Made by a program: the position numbers and the translations under genes
Notes under the pieces: generated by a model
The model's input: only the letters and a program-made list of their open reading frames with translations
Database searches by the model: none
Told to the model about the DNA's origin: nothing
Assembly (NCBI RefSeq): GCF_016863135.1
Contig: NZ_BOOH01000013.1
Location: forward strand, 1-64,000
Direction: 5' to 3'
Source: Planobispora longispora
GTDB lineage: Bacteria > Actinomycetota > Actinomycetes > Streptosporangiales > Streptosporangiaceae
Length of the DNA: 64,000 nt
Part shown: piece by piece, positions 51,694-59,908 of the stretch
How the letters are laid out: the number at the start of each line of letters is the position of its first letter
Position numbering within the stretch: position 1 is the first letter of the stretch

Positions 51694-53016
51694 ATGGACG
51701 AGAGGAAACCGGCGAAGGCTGTTCCCCGGGCCTGGAGAGGGCTGCTGCTCTGGGCGGTGTTGTGCGTCCCGGCGCTCCTCGCGCCGCCCCTCCCCACGTG
51801 GCTGGGCCCGGGTGACGGCGGCTGGACGCGGGCGTGGGCGGTCCTGGCGGGAGCGGCCCTCCTGGCGGCGGTCATGCTCGCCCGCCGGCGGGCGCCGCTC
51901 GCCGTCGCGCTGGCGGTCCTGGCGGCGGGGTCGCTCAACGTCGAGCAGGGCTGGGCCACCACCAGGCTCTGGTGGGTGCAAGAGCCGGTGAAGCTGGGAC
52001 CGCTGAACGGGTTCACCCTCGCGGTCGTCGCCCTCAGCTACCGGGCCGGCCGCCGGATGCCCCGCGCGCGGCCCGCCGCCCGGGCCTACGCCGCGGTCGT
52101 CGGCGCGGTCGCCGTCCTGACCGCGGTGGTCTCCCTCGGTCCCGAGCCGGCCCCCGCGGCGGCGTCCTGGTCCTCGGTCCTGTCCGGCGTGCTGCTCTGG
52201 GCGGTCCTGCCGTGGTCGGCCGGGCTGGCGGTACGGCAGCGCGCGGAGTCACGCGCCCGCGAGCAGGGCCTCGTGGCCGCCCAGGCCCGCCTCCGCGAAC
52301 GCAACCGGATCGCCCAGGACATGCACGACTCGATCGGTCACGACCTGGCCCTGATCGCGCTGCGGGCCGCCGCCCTGGAGATGGCCCCCGACCTGGACGA
52401 ACGGCACCGCAAGGCGGCGGGCGAGCTGCGCGGCGCCGCCGCCGAGAGCACCGAGCGCCTGCGCCGGGTCATCGGCGTCCTGCGCGAGGCGGACGAGGGA
52501 GACGGCGGGGCGGGCGCGGCGCCGCTGACCCCGCCCCAGGAGAGCGTCGCGGAGATCGTGGAGCGGGCCCGGGACTCGGGCCTGGAGGTGGAGTTGCGCG
52601 GGGACGGCGGCCTGCGGGACCGTACGGCCTGCCGGGTCGTCCAGGAGGCGCTGACCAACGCCGCCAAGCACGCCCCCGGGGCCCCGGTGACGGTCGAGGT
52701 GCTGGACGGGGCCGGAAAGCCGGACGGGGCCGGGAGGTCCGACGACGCCGGAGAGATCACGGTGATCGTCCGCAACCGGGTCCCGGACGTCTCGCCCGCC
52801 CGATCACGCGGGGGCGGCCTGGGGCTGATCGGCCTGCGCGAGCGGGTACGGCTCGCCGGCGGCGCCTTCGAGGCCGCCCGCGGCCCGGAGGGCTTCCTGG
52901 TCCTGGCCCGCTTCCCCGTCGAGGCGGCGGAGCCTTCCCGGGAGGTCCCGGCGGAGCCTTCCCGGGAGACCGGCGTGAGCGAGGCGGGCCGTATCCTGCC
53001 GGACGGAGTCACATGA
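51694..53016 (+). CDS. Two-component sensor histidine kinase (NarX/DesK type)
   Basis: A 440-residue kinase. Four or five membrane helices (to about residue 180) are followed by a coiled segment RERNRIAQDMHDSIGHDLALIALRA with the phosphorylatable His of the HisKA_3 domain near residue 215 and an ATPase domain with CRVVQEALTNAAKHAP (N box) and GGGLGLIGLRERVRLAGG (G box). It should sense a membrane or external signal and phosphorylate the NarL-type regulator encoded downstream. ATG 51694 is used; GTG 51691 is adjacent. Its TGA overlaps the ATG of an 18-codon frame (53013), which in turn ends one base before the regulator start. Confidence 0.9.
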   Translation: MDERKPAKAVPRAWRGLLLWAVLCVPALLAPPLPTWLGPGDGGWTRAWAVLAGAALLAAVMLARRRAPLAVALAVLAAGSLNVEQGWATTRLWWVQEPVKLGPLNGFTLAVVALSYRAGRRMPRARPAARAYAAVVGAVAVLTAVVSLGPEPAPAAASWSSVLSGVLLWAVLPWSAGLAVRQRAESRAREQGLVAAQARLRERNRIAQDMHDSIGHDLALIALRAAALEMAPDLDERHRKAAGELRGAAAESTERLRRVIGVLREADEGDGGAGAAPLTPPQESVAEIVERARDSGLEVELRGDGGLRDRTACRVVQEALTNAAKHAPGAPVTVEVLDGAGKPDGAGRSDDAGEITVIVRNRVPDVSPARSRGGGLGLIGLRERVRLAGGAFEAARGPEGFLVLARFPVEAAEPSREVPAEPSRETGVSEAGRILPDGVT

Positions 53017-53077
53017 TCCACATATCGCCCGACGGAGCGACACGATCCGCGCCCTGCCGAACGGAGTGACATGATCC
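53002..53077 (+). repeat. Three tandem copies of a start-site unit between kinase and regulator
   Basis: GACGGAGTCACATGATCC (53002-53019), GACGGAGCGACACGATCC (53031-53048) and ACGGAGTGACATGATCC (53061-53077) recur every 29-30 bases. Each contains a GGAG ribosome site six or so bases before ATG or ACG. Confidence 0.8.
53013..53069 (+). CDS. 18-codon relay frame between kinase and response regulator
   Basis: MIHISPDGATRSAPCRTE is encoded from ATG 53013, which overlaps the kinase stop (ATGA), to TGA 53067-53069, one base before the regulator ATG 53071. The ribosome site GGAG (53005-53008) is present. The first residues (MIH) echo those of the regulator (MIR), consistent with duplication of the regulator's start region. 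It probably works to pass ribosomes on and the peptide itself may be meaningless. Confidence 0.45.
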   Translation: MIHISPDGATRSAPCRTE

Positions 53078-53730
53078 GGGTGCTGCTGGCCGACGACGAG
53101 GCCATGATCCGGGCGGGGGTCCGGGCCATCCTGGCCGCCGACCCGGAGATCGAGGTGGTCGCCGAGGCGGGCGACGGACGGGAGGCGATCGACCTGACGC
53201 TCTCCCACCGCCCCGACGTCGTCCTGCTCGACATCCGCATGCCCCGGCTGGACGGCCTGGCGGCGGTCGCCGAGCTGCGCCGTACCGCGCCGGAGACCGG
53301 TGTGCTGATGCTGACCACGTTCGGCGAGGACGAGTACATCGCCCGGGCGCTGGGGGAGGGCGCGAGCGGGTTCCTGCTCAAGGCGGGCGACCCGCGTGAG
53401 CTGCTGGCCGGGATCCACGCCGTCGCCGAGGGCGCCGCCTACCTGTCGCCGAAGGTCGCCCACCGGGTCATCACCGAGCTGACCGGCGGCCGGATGAGCC
53501 GCACGGCCGCCGCCCGCGAGCAGATCTCCGGCCTCACCCCACGCGAGCGCGACGTCCTCGCCCTGGTCGGCGCGGGCCTGTCCAACGCCCAGATCGCCCG
53601 CAGGCTCCACCTGGTGGAGGGCACCGTCAAGGCCCACGTGAGCGCGATCCTCACCCGCCTGGACGCCCGCAACCGCGTCCAGGCCGCCATCCTCGCCCAC
53701 GAGGCGGGCCTGCTCGACCCGGAGGGGTAG
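53071..53730 (+). CDS. NarL/LuxR-family response regulator
   Basis: A 219-residue response regulator. The receiver domain (about 1-120) has the acidic pair ADDE, the phosphoacceptor Asp in VVLLDIRMPRLDG (about residue 54) and the Lys in GFLLKAGDP. The C-terminal LuxR helix-turn-helix reads LTPRERDVLALVGAGLSNAQIARRLHLVEGTVKAHVSAILTRLDARNRVQAA. It is the cognate partner of the upstream kinase. The ribosome site GGAG six bases before ATG 53071 is the third copy of a duplicated motif. A perfect CCCCGGCCGGGG palindrome lies about 10 bases past the stop. Confidence 0.93.
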   Translation: MIRVLLADDEAMIRAGVRAILAADPEIEVVAEAGDGREAIDLTLSHRPDVVLLDIRMPRLDGLAAVAELRRTAPETGVLMLTTFGEDEYIARALGEGASGFLLKAGDPRELLAGIHAVAEGAAYLSPKVAHRVITELTGGRMSRTAAAREQISGLTPRERDVLALVGAGLSNAQIARRLHLVEGTVKAHVSAILTRLDARNRVQAAILAHEAGLLDPEG

Positions 53731-53773
53731 AGGCGGTTCCCCGGCCGGGGGAGCGGGGTGGGAGAGTCGCACC

Positions 53774-54757
53774 ATGACTCAGTTGATCAATGACCCCCGG
53801 ATCGGAGTCCCCCGTCTGGCGGCGACCGCGGTGGCGGTCGTGGGCATTCTCCCCTACCTCGCCCTCAAGCTCATCTGGCTGGCCGGCGGCACCCTCGGGA
53901 TCCAGGACCCCTCCGTCCTGGAGGACGCCGGTTTCTTCGGGCTCAACCTGCTCACCTTCGGCATGGACGCGGTGGCGCTGGTCATCGTGCTCGCGTTCGT
54001 CCGCCCCTGGGGGCGGCGGATCCCGGCGGGGCTGGTCCTGCTCCCCACGTGGGTCGGGATCGGCCTGCTGGCCACGATCCTCGCCCAGGTCCCGTTGAGC
54101 GCCTTGGCCGGAGTGCTGAGCGGGACCCCGCTCCTGTCGGAGGACAGCCCGGTGGCCGGGTGGGTCTATCTCGTCGTCTACGCCGGGTTCTGCTGCCAGG
54201 GGCTCGGCCTCATCATCGGGTTCCGGTACCACGCGCGCCGCCGCTGGCCCTGGGTGTTCACGCGCGGGGTCTCGGACGGCACGGCGGGCGCCACCGGCGA
54301 GTTCCAGGGGTTCGCGGCATGGGGGGTGGTGATCGTCGCAGGAGTCCTGGTGTTGATCAACCTGAGCTGGATGCTCGGCGCGACGTACGGCCTGCCCGCC
54401 GCGCTGGTCGCCGACCGCACCTTCGCGTTCTACCTGAACAGCGGGGTGAACACGGTGCTGGCCGTGGCCGCGGCGGCGGGCCTGCTGGTGATCGTCCGGC
54501 GGCGCTCGGGGCGGCCCCTGTGGATCCCGGTGACGCTCGCCTGGGTCGGCTCGGGCGCGATGTTCGGCTGGTCCCTCTACTCGATGATCATCACCTTGAC
54601 GCCGAACCCGCTGAATCCCGGCGGCGACCAGGGCATCCTCGGCATGGTCAGCCTCTTCACCCTGCTCACCGGGGCCGTCGTCGGCCTGACCGGCATCGTC
54701 GCGCTGGCCGAGCACGCCTCCGCCTCGCGTCCGGCTCCGCCGGGCGCGGCGGGGTAG
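53774..54757 (+). CDS. Multispan membrane protein of unknown function
   Basis: A 327-residue protein with about eight to nine hydrophobic segments, not recognised as a named family. Its first helices (LAATAVAVVGILPYLALKLIWLAGGTLGI) and the loop GDQGILGMVSLFTLLTGAVVGLTG resemble actinobacterial membrane proteins often found beside two-component systems. It starts 43 bases after the response regulator with GGGAGAG upstream, so it may be in the same transcript and could be a target or an accessory of the sensor. There is no known transporter motif. Confidence 0.7.
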   Translation: MTQLINDPRIGVPRLAATAVAVVGILPYLALKLIWLAGGTLGIQDPSVLEDAGFFGLNLLTFGMDAVALVIVLAFVRPWGRRIPAGLVLLPTWVGIGLLATILAQVPLSALAGVLSGTPLLSEDSPVAGWVYLVVYAGFCCQGLGLIIGFRYHARRRWPWVFTRGVSDGTAGATGEFQGFAAWGVVIVAGVLVLINLSWMLGATYGLPAALVADRTFAFYLNSGVNTVLAVAAAAGLLVIVRRRSGRPLWIPVTLAWVGSGAMFGWSLYSMIITLTPNPLNPGGDQGILGMVSLFTLLTGAVVGLTGIVALAEHASASRPAPPGAAG

Positions 54758-54812
54758 GCGTCCCGCGGGCCGCACCTGGTCGAGGGCGCCGTCCACGGCC
54801 CGGGAAGGTTCG

Positions 54813-55172
54813 TCAGCGGGCCTCTTCGCCGGTGTCGTCGAACAGGTCGTGCACGGTCGGGGCGGTCGCCGCGCGGGCCGCCCACGACTCCAGCCGGGTC
54901 AGATCGGTGCAGGCGGTGACGCGGGTCCGGATCTCATCGGAAACCGGCAGGCCGCGGGCGGCCAGCACCACCAGCACCATCCGGGCCGCCTCCTCGGTCT
55001 TGCCCTCCGCCTTGCCCTCGGCCAAGCCCTCCGCCTTGCCCTCCGCTCTGCCCACGGTTTTGCCTTCTTCCAGGCCGCGGCCGTAGTGCTCGCGAGCGAA
55101 GGGACTGTAGACGGGCCAGGCGGTGGACGTCATGATCTCCTCCAGGAGGCGTCGGATCTCAGGTGTGGCCAT
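54813..55172 (-). pseudogene. C-terminal remnant of an Rpn/PD-(D/E)XK nuclease-family gene
   Basis: The 119-codon frame from ATG 55172 begins MATPEIRRLLEEIMTS and continues YSPFAREHYGRGLEEGK and (EGKAEGLA)n, then ARMVLVVLAARGLPVSDEIRTRVTACTDLTRLESWAARAAT. This is the usual C-terminal half of actinobacterial Rpn-like (recombination-promoting nuclease) proteins, which normally have about 170 residues of nuclease domain before it. That domain is missing, so it is a truncated relic. The Glu-Gly-Lys stretch is coded by a 12-base tandem repeat. Confidence 0.65.
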
Positions 55173-55421
55173 GCTGAACGCGGAACAGCTAGATGACGGC
55201 GTCATGTTGAGGGGATGGCGCGTCACTCATTGTGACATGTAGAGCACGGAAAGCGATTATATTTTCGAGAACTCATGCCCATGAAGCCGTACGGCCCGTG
55301 GGGGCGTTCGTTCGATGAGTTCCGGAATGGCGTTCCGGCTCCCGGGTACGCCCTCGGTCGTACGGCGAGAGCCGCCCCCCGAAGGATGCGGGGCGGCGGG
55401 CGGCCCGGAAGGCTTGAGGCC

Positions 55422-56294
55422 ATGAAGGTGAGCCTGAACATCACGAACTACTCGTGGCCGGAGGGTGCGGCGGGCCTCGCCTCCCGGCTCGGCGGGATCG
55501 TCCGCGCGGCCGACGAGGCGGGCCTGGACACCGTGTGGGTCTCCGACCACCTCATCCAGGCCGCTCCGGGGAGCACTCCCGAGGCGGAGATGCTCGAGGC
55601 GTACACGACGCTGGGCTTTCTCGCGGGGCGGACGCGGCAGGTGAGACTCGGCACGATGGTGACCGGCGTCACCCATCGTCCGCCCGCCCTGCTGGTCAAG
55701 GCCGTCACCACGCTCGACGTGCTCACGGGCGGGCGCGCCTGGCTCGGGGTCGGAGCCGGATACCACGAGGAGGAGGGGCGGGCCATGGGCCTGCCGCTCC
55801 CGCCCGTGGCCGAGCGGTTCGAGCGGCTGGAGGAGACGCTCCGGCTCGCGGTCCGGATGTGGTCGGGTGACGAGAGCCCCTTCGAGGGGCGGCACCTCCA
55901 CCTGGAACGCCCGCTCGGCAGTCCGCGCCCGCTGTCTTCGCCCCGCCCGCCCATCCTGATCGGGGGCATGGGGGAGCGGCGGACCCTGCCTCTGGTGGCG
56001 CGGTACGCCGACGCGTGCAACCTCTTCGACGTCCCCGACGGCGGCCGGACGGTCAGGCGCAAGCTGGAGGTCCTGGCGCGGCACTGCGAGGAGCTCGGCC
56101 GGTCCTATGACGCGATCGACAAGACGCTGAGCACCCGGCTGGACCCGGGGGAGACGGCGGAGGCGTTCGCCGGGCGCTGCGCGGCGCTGACGGAGCTCGG
56201 GATCGGGCACGTGGTCGTGATCACCGGCGGCCCGTGGACGGAGGAATCGGTGGGGACGCTCGGCGCCGCGGCCTCCCGGGTGCGCTCACTCTGA
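55422..56294 (+). CDS. LLM-class F420-dependent oxidoreductase
   Basis: A 290-residue luciferase-like (beta/alpha)8 barrel enzyme. NYSWPEGAAGLASRLGGIVRAADEAGLDTVWVSDHL at the start, GTMVTGVTHRPPALLVKAVTTLDVLTGGRAWLGVGAGYHEEE and RPPILIGGMGERRTLPLVARYADACNLF are typical of the F420-dependent branch. It likely uses reduced F420 for reduction or desulfonation; the substrate is unknown. ATG 55422 has GAGG two to five bases upstream; the frame stays open upstream to 55275 but that adds a non-family Arg/Gly-rich stretch. TATATT at 55258-55263 is a likely -10. It converges on the next gene with an 83-bp gap. Confidence 0.88.
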   Translation: MKVSLNITNYSWPEGAAGLASRLGGIVRAADEAGLDTVWVSDHLIQAAPGSTPEAEMLEAYTTLGFLAGRTRQVRLGTMVTGVTHRPPALLVKAVTTLDVLTGGRAWLGVGAGYHEEEGRAMGLPLPPVAERFERLEETLRLAVRMWSGDESPFEGRHLHLERPLGSPRPLSSPRPPILIGGMGERRTLPLVARYADACNLFDVPDGGRTVRRKLEVLARHCEELGRSYDAIDKTLSTRLDPGETAEAFAGRCAALTELGIGHVVVITGGPWTEESVGTLGAAASRVRSL

Positions 56295-56377
56295 CCCGTG
56301 CGGATGGAGCTGCTCCGACGTGCGGGAGCGGTCGCCCCGGCCTGCCGGCGCCGCACCTCCCGGCGGCCGTCGAAGGG

Positions 56378-57022
56378 TCAGGCGGCGGGGGCGGGGGCGG
56401 GATCGTGGTGCAGGCGGCGCAGGACGCGCCGGAAGGCCCAGATGGAGAAGGTCGCGGCGGTGCCGGTGATGGCGGCGACGATCAGGGTGCGGGTCAGCAG
56501 GTAGGTGCCGACCGAGTTGTGGAGCAGGAGCCAGATGCTCACGGTGGAGTTGGCCAGCAGCACGAAGGCCCACAGCAGGGTGATGCGGGCGAAGAAGCGG
56601 CGGACCCGCTCGTTGCGCAGCACCACCGAGGGCAGGTGGACGTAGTCGAGGGTCAGCTTCTGCACCAGCGGGCGGCCCAGCCGCACCGAGGCGAGGAAGA
56701 CCATGCTGATGCAGATCGTGCCGAGCTCGGGCTGGAGGAAGAAGACCGTCATGCTCCCGGACCAGATCCCGATCAGGGCGCGGGCGGTGATCGCCAGGGC
56801 GGCGAGGAACATCGTCGCGGGCACCCGGGTCCGCCGGATCAGCCGCCAGCCGATCCCGGCGTACACCCAGGTGGCCACCGCGATCATCGCGCCGTTCTCG
56901 CCGAGTACGGCGAAGGCGGTGTAGAAGACGGCGAGCGGCGCCACGACTGCTTCCAGGAGCCGTGGCACCGCCTGGCGGGCGAGCACGGTCAGGCGGGGAA
57001 GGGTGAAGGGCGTATGGCTCAC
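56378..57022 (-). CDS. Integral membrane protein, VC0807-like
   Basis: A 214-residue protein with five or six hydrophobic segments. VVAPLAVFYTAFAVLGENGAMIAVATWVYAGIGWRLIRRTRVPATMFLAALAITARALIGIW resembles the VC0807-type septation-related membrane proteins (DUF3159-like); the match is by eye and modest. GTG 57022 has GGAG about seven bases upstream. Upstream of it lies a 240-bp spacer to the LeuE gene. Function unknown. Confidence 0.5.
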   Translation of the reverse strand: MSHTPFTLPRLTVLARQAVPRLLEAVVAPLAVFYTAFAVLGENGAMIAVATWVYAGIGWRLIRRTRVPATMFLAALAITARALIGIWSGSMTVFFLQPELGTICISMVFLASVRLGRPLVQKLTLDYVHLPSVVLRNERVRRFFARITLLWAFVLLANSTVSIWLLLHNSVGTYLLTRTLIVAAITGTAATFSIWAFRRVLRRLHHDPAPAPAA

Positions 57023-57263
57023 TGCTGCTCCACGGGACGGCGGATACGACCGGCGCTCGGAGTTCGCGCCTACCCCAGCAATAGACGACCAGGCCTGCCG
57101 GGGCCTTGAGACGCACTTGCGGAATGGTTACTCCGGTGTGCGCCGGCGACTCACGCTACCGGGCGCGTACGGACGCCACCGGGTAATTCGACATCCTGTC
57201 CGTGTGAGGCAGATCACGACGGTGTGTCGCATTCTTGCTGATCAAGGATGGTGGAGCGGGGAG

Positions 57264-57914
57264 TCAGCCGATGCTGGCGGTGGCCAGCTTCGCGCCGAAG
57301 CCGAGGAAGAGCGCGCCTGTCCCCGCGGTGAAGCCCGCCGCCAGCTTGCGCCGCTGCCGGAACTGCGCGGCGAGGTAGGTGCCGCCGAAGATCAGCGCGC
57401 TCAGGTAGAGCATGCTGAAGATCTGCAGGATCGTGCCGAGGATGAGGAACGACAGGGCGGGCGCGCTGTAGCCGGGGTCCACGAACACGATGAAGAAGGA
57501 GATGAAGAACAGGATCGCCTTCGGGTTGAGCAGGCTGACGACGAGCGCCCGGCGGAACGGGTTCGCGGCCGGCTCCGCGGTCTCCTGCGCCGAGGCGGCC
57601 GTCCGCGGGGACCGCCACGACCGCCAGGCCCCCCGGATCATCTGGAAGCCCATCCAGCCCAGGTAGGCGGCTCCGGCGTACTTCACGACGGCGAACAGCA
57701 GCGGCGCGCTCTGCAGCACCGAGGCGGCCCCGGCCGACGCCAGGGCCATCAGGACCGTGTCGCCGACGAACACCCCCGCCGCCCCGAGGTATCCCTGCCG
57801 CACCCCGTGCCGCGCGGCGGTGGCCAGGACGTAGAGGGAGTTGGGACCGGGCAGCAGGATGATCAGGAAGGCGCCGATGGCGTAGGCCCAGATGTCGGTG
57901 ATGCCGAAGAACAT
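57264..57914 (-). CDS. LysE/RhtB-family amino-acid exporter, LeuE-like
   Basis: A 216-residue exporter with six hydrophobic segments. The start MFFGITDIWAYAIGAFLIILLPGPNSLYVLATAARHGVRQG with the PGPNS signature, and the later NPKAILFFISFF block, match the leucine efflux protein LeuE. It should expel leucine or related amino acids from the cytosol. ATG 57914 has CTGGAG nearby; an in-frame upstream start at 57977 would add 21 residues that do not fit the family. An Lrp/AsnC regulator lies just upstream in the same direction and may respond to the same amino acid. Confidence 0.88.
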   Translation of the reverse strand: MFFGITDIWAYAIGAFLIILLPGPNSLYVLATAARHGVRQGYLGAAGVFVGDTVLMALASAGAASVLQSAPLLFAVVKYAGAAYLGWMGFQMIRGAWRSWRSPRTAASAQETAEPAANPFRRALVVSLLNPKAILFFISFFIVFVDPGYSAPALSFLILGTILQIFSMLYLSALIFGGTYLAAQFRQRRKLAAGFTAGTGALFLGFGAKLATASIG

Positions 57915-58035
57915 GGTGGTGCTCCAGGGGGCGGAGGGGATCCTGCACCACGGTACTCCCACCGGCGCGTTCACCACTCCGCGGCTGGTCGCGGCCCGCG
58001 GCCTCCGGCGAGGGCGCTTCGTGGGCGGAGGCGGG

Positions 58036-58509
58036 TCAGCCGAGGTCGGCCAGGGGGTGGACGCGGTGGGGGACGACCGCGGACAGGGTGATCACGGTGC
58101 TGCTGCGCCGTACGCCCGGGATGGCCAGGGCGCGGTCGATGACCTCCTGGATGTGCTCGTGGTCGCGGCCGGCGATGCGGCACCAGACGTCGCCGGGACC
58201 GGTGACGATGTGGGCCTCCAGCACCTCCGGGATCGCCCCCAGGGCGGCGGAGATGCCGGCGCGGGAGACCTGCTCGACCTCCAGGGTGGTGAACGCCTGC
58301 ACCGGGTAGCCGAGGGCGCGGGGGGAGAGGTTCGGGCCGAAGTCGGTGATCACGCCGTCGGCGACCATCCGGTCGAGCCGGGCCGAGACCGTGCCCCGGG
58401 CGACGCCGAGGAGGCGGGCGATCTCCAGCAGGCCGGTCCGGGGGCGCTCCCTGATCAGCTGGAGGAGCCTGCGATCGAGATCGTCCAGGCCGTGCTTCCG
58501 TACTGCCAA
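58036..58509 (-). CDS. Lrp/AsnC-family transcriptional regulator
   Basis: A 157-residue Lrp-type protein with winged helix (LDDLDRRLLQLIRERPRTGLLEIARLLGVARGTVSARLDRM, about 10-50) and RAM effector domain ending RVHPLADLG. TTG 58509 is preferred because GGAGG precedes it by eight bases; an in-frame GTG at 58545 lacks a ribosome site. It lies upstream of leuE (121-bp gap) and diverges from the deiodinase-like gene, so it is a candidate regulator of either. Confidence 0.88.
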   Translation of the reverse strand: MAVRKHGLDDLDRRLLQLIRERPRTGLLEIARLLGVARGTVSARLDRMVADGVITDFGPNLSPRALGYPVQAFTTLEVEQVSRAGISAALGAIPEVLEAHIVTGPGDVWCRIAGRDHEHIQEVIDRALAIPGVRRSSTVITLSAVVPHRVHPLADLG

Positions 58510-58668
58510 TCTGTCCACCTCCGGGATGCGGGTCGCGGCCGGCACTGACGATCTGACAGTGGAACGGCGGGGGTGTTGCCCGGTCTGCCGGTGAGATTCA
58601 CACTACGCCTGCATATTCGCCACCTGAACCAGGGTGGATCTGAACAGCAGGAAGCCGCGGAGGTCACC

Positions 58669-59340
58669 ATGGCACGGCAGCACTCCCACCCGTTCGTCCC
58701 GTACCGGCCGGTCCGGTACCCCGAGCCGGAGATGATCGCCCGGGGCCGGGAGTTCTACGAGCACATGGACGGGCGGCGCAGCGTGCGCTTCTTCAGTGAC
58801 GAGCCGGTGCCGCGCGAGTGCGTCGAGCTGGCGATCAAGGCGGCCGGCACCGCGCCGTCCGGGGCGCACCAGCAGCCGTGGAAGTTCGTGATCGTCGGCG
58901 ACCCGGAGACGAAGCGGCGGATCAGGGAGGCCGCCGAGGTCGAGGAGCGGCAGAACTACGAGGGCGGGCGGCTGACGCCGGAGTGGCGCGAGGCCCTGGC
59001 CCCGCTGGAGACGGGCTCCGACAAGGAGTACCTGGAGACGGCGCCGTGGCTGGTGGTGTGCTTCGCCGAGAAGTACGGCGTGCGCCCGGACGGCACCCGG
59101 GTCAAGCATTACTACGTCAACGAGAGCGTCGGCATCGCCTGCGGGTTCCTCATCGCGGCGCTGCACACGATGGGTCTGTCCACGCTCACCCACACGCCCA
59201 ACCCGATGGCGTTCCTGAGCGAGATCTGCGGGCGGCCGGGCAACGAACGGCCCTACATCCTGTTCCCGATCGGTTATGCCGCGCACGACGCGGAGGTGCC
59301 GGATCTGGTCCGCAAACCGTTTTCCCAGGTGGTCGGGTAA
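58669..59340 (+). CDS. Nitroreductase-fold enzyme, iodotyrosine deiodinase-like
   Basis: A 223-residue FMN enzyme of the nitroreductase superfamily. The phosphate-binding RRSVRFFSDEPVP and AGTAPSGAHQQPWKFVIV segments are those of the iodotyrosine deiodinase (IYD) branch. The substrate-zwitterion residues are all present: Glu and Tyr in EERQNY and Lys in KEYLETAP. The C-terminal KHYYVNESVGIACGFLIAAL and VPDLVRKPFSQVVG also match IYD. It should reductively dehalogenate halotyrosines. ATG 58669 has GCGGAGG five bases upstream. It diverges from the Lrp gene and ends in a strong terminator. Confidence 0.85.
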   Translation: MARQHSHPFVPYRPVRYPEPEMIARGREFYEHMDGRRSVRFFSDEPVPRECVELAIKAAGTAPSGAHQQPWKFVIVGDPETKRRIREAAEVEERQNYEGGRLTPEWREALAPLETGSDKEYLETAPWLVVCFAEKYGVRPDGTRVKHYYVNESVGIACGFLIAALHTMGLSTLTHTPNPMAFLSEICGRPGNERPYILFPIGYAAHDAEVPDLVRKPFSQVVG

Positions 59341-59357
59341 TCGGCCGGACGGAATGG

Positions 59358-59402
59358 AGCCTGTGCGGGAAGGGCGGCGCGCAGGGCCTTCCCGCACGGG
59401 CT
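59358..59402 (+). terminator. Strong terminator after the deiodinase-like gene
   Basis: AGCCT and GTGCGGGAAGG (59358-59373) pair with CCTTCCCGCAC and GGGCT (59387-59402), 16 bp with one G-U and a 13-base loop. Confidence 0.8.
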
Positions 59403-59519
59403 CCGCGCTTCGGAGCGCGCCTTCCCAGGCCCTTCGGGCCGCGTCTTCCTCAATCGTTGAAAATCAAAGCTTTTGGGCCTTGTGAGCGGCCTCTGTCAAA
59501 GCTACGATCGCCACAACTC

Positions 59520-59536
59520 TTAGGAAACTTTCCTAA
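59520..59536. promoter_or_regulatory. 17-bp palindrome upstream of chitinase genes
   Basis: TTAGGAAACTTTCCTAA is perfectly symmetric around one C. It lies 373 bases before the first chitinase start. I recall similar AGGAAA/TTTCCT motifs before secreted hydrolases of related actinomycetes and consider it a candidate operator for a carbohydrate regulator, but this is not confirmed. Confidence 0.5.
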
Positions 59537-59755
59537 AAGAAATTGCGAACGGGAGTATCCGTATCCCGTTCCAAATCGAGAAGACAGACGTTCAGCTGCG
59601 GAAACTCAAAGATGAGAGCCGTCGCCACCCGAGGGTCGGCCGTCCCGACACACCTCACCTCCCGGTTCCCTCCCGCGTGTGAGTGATCATGAAACGCATC
59701 CCCGCCTTACTGGTCCTGACAGCTTCTGCAAGCTTCCGCGCCCCCCGTTGAGCCG

Positions 59756-59876
59756 GGGCGCCCTCCTGCCGGGCCTCGCACGGCAGGAGGGCGCCCTTCC
59801 CGCCGTACGGCTTGTGCCGCGCCCTCCTCGATCCCCTCCCGAGGAGCTCCCCCCGATCGGGCGCAAGCCGTACGGC
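59756..59876 (+). promoter_or_regulatory. Structured leader of the first chitinase gene
   Basis: GGGCGCCCTCCTGCCG (59756-59771) pairs exactly with CGGCAGGAGGGCGCCC (59781-59796). Next, a 17-bp stem with one G-U joins GCCGTACGGCTTGTGCC (59802-59818) to GGCGCAAGCCGTACGGC (59860-59876), and within it CTCCTCG (59824-59830) pairs with CGAGGAG (59840-59846). The structure ends 32 bases before the chitinase start. It may act as a terminator, attenuator or mRNA stabiliser. Confidence 0.65.
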
Positions 59877-59908
59877 CACCCCCCGAACCAGCGTCCAACG
59901 AGGTCAAC

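Larger units (their letters stand above)
59341..59908 (+). other. 568-bp gene-free region before the chitinase cluster
   Basis: No gene is seen. It holds, in order, a terminator (59358-59402), an AT-richer stretch with possible promoter elements (59455-59520), a 17-bp palindrome (59520-59536) and a large multi-hairpin leader (59756-59876), all listed separately. Between 59537 and 59755 nothing else stands out. Confidence 0.6.
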
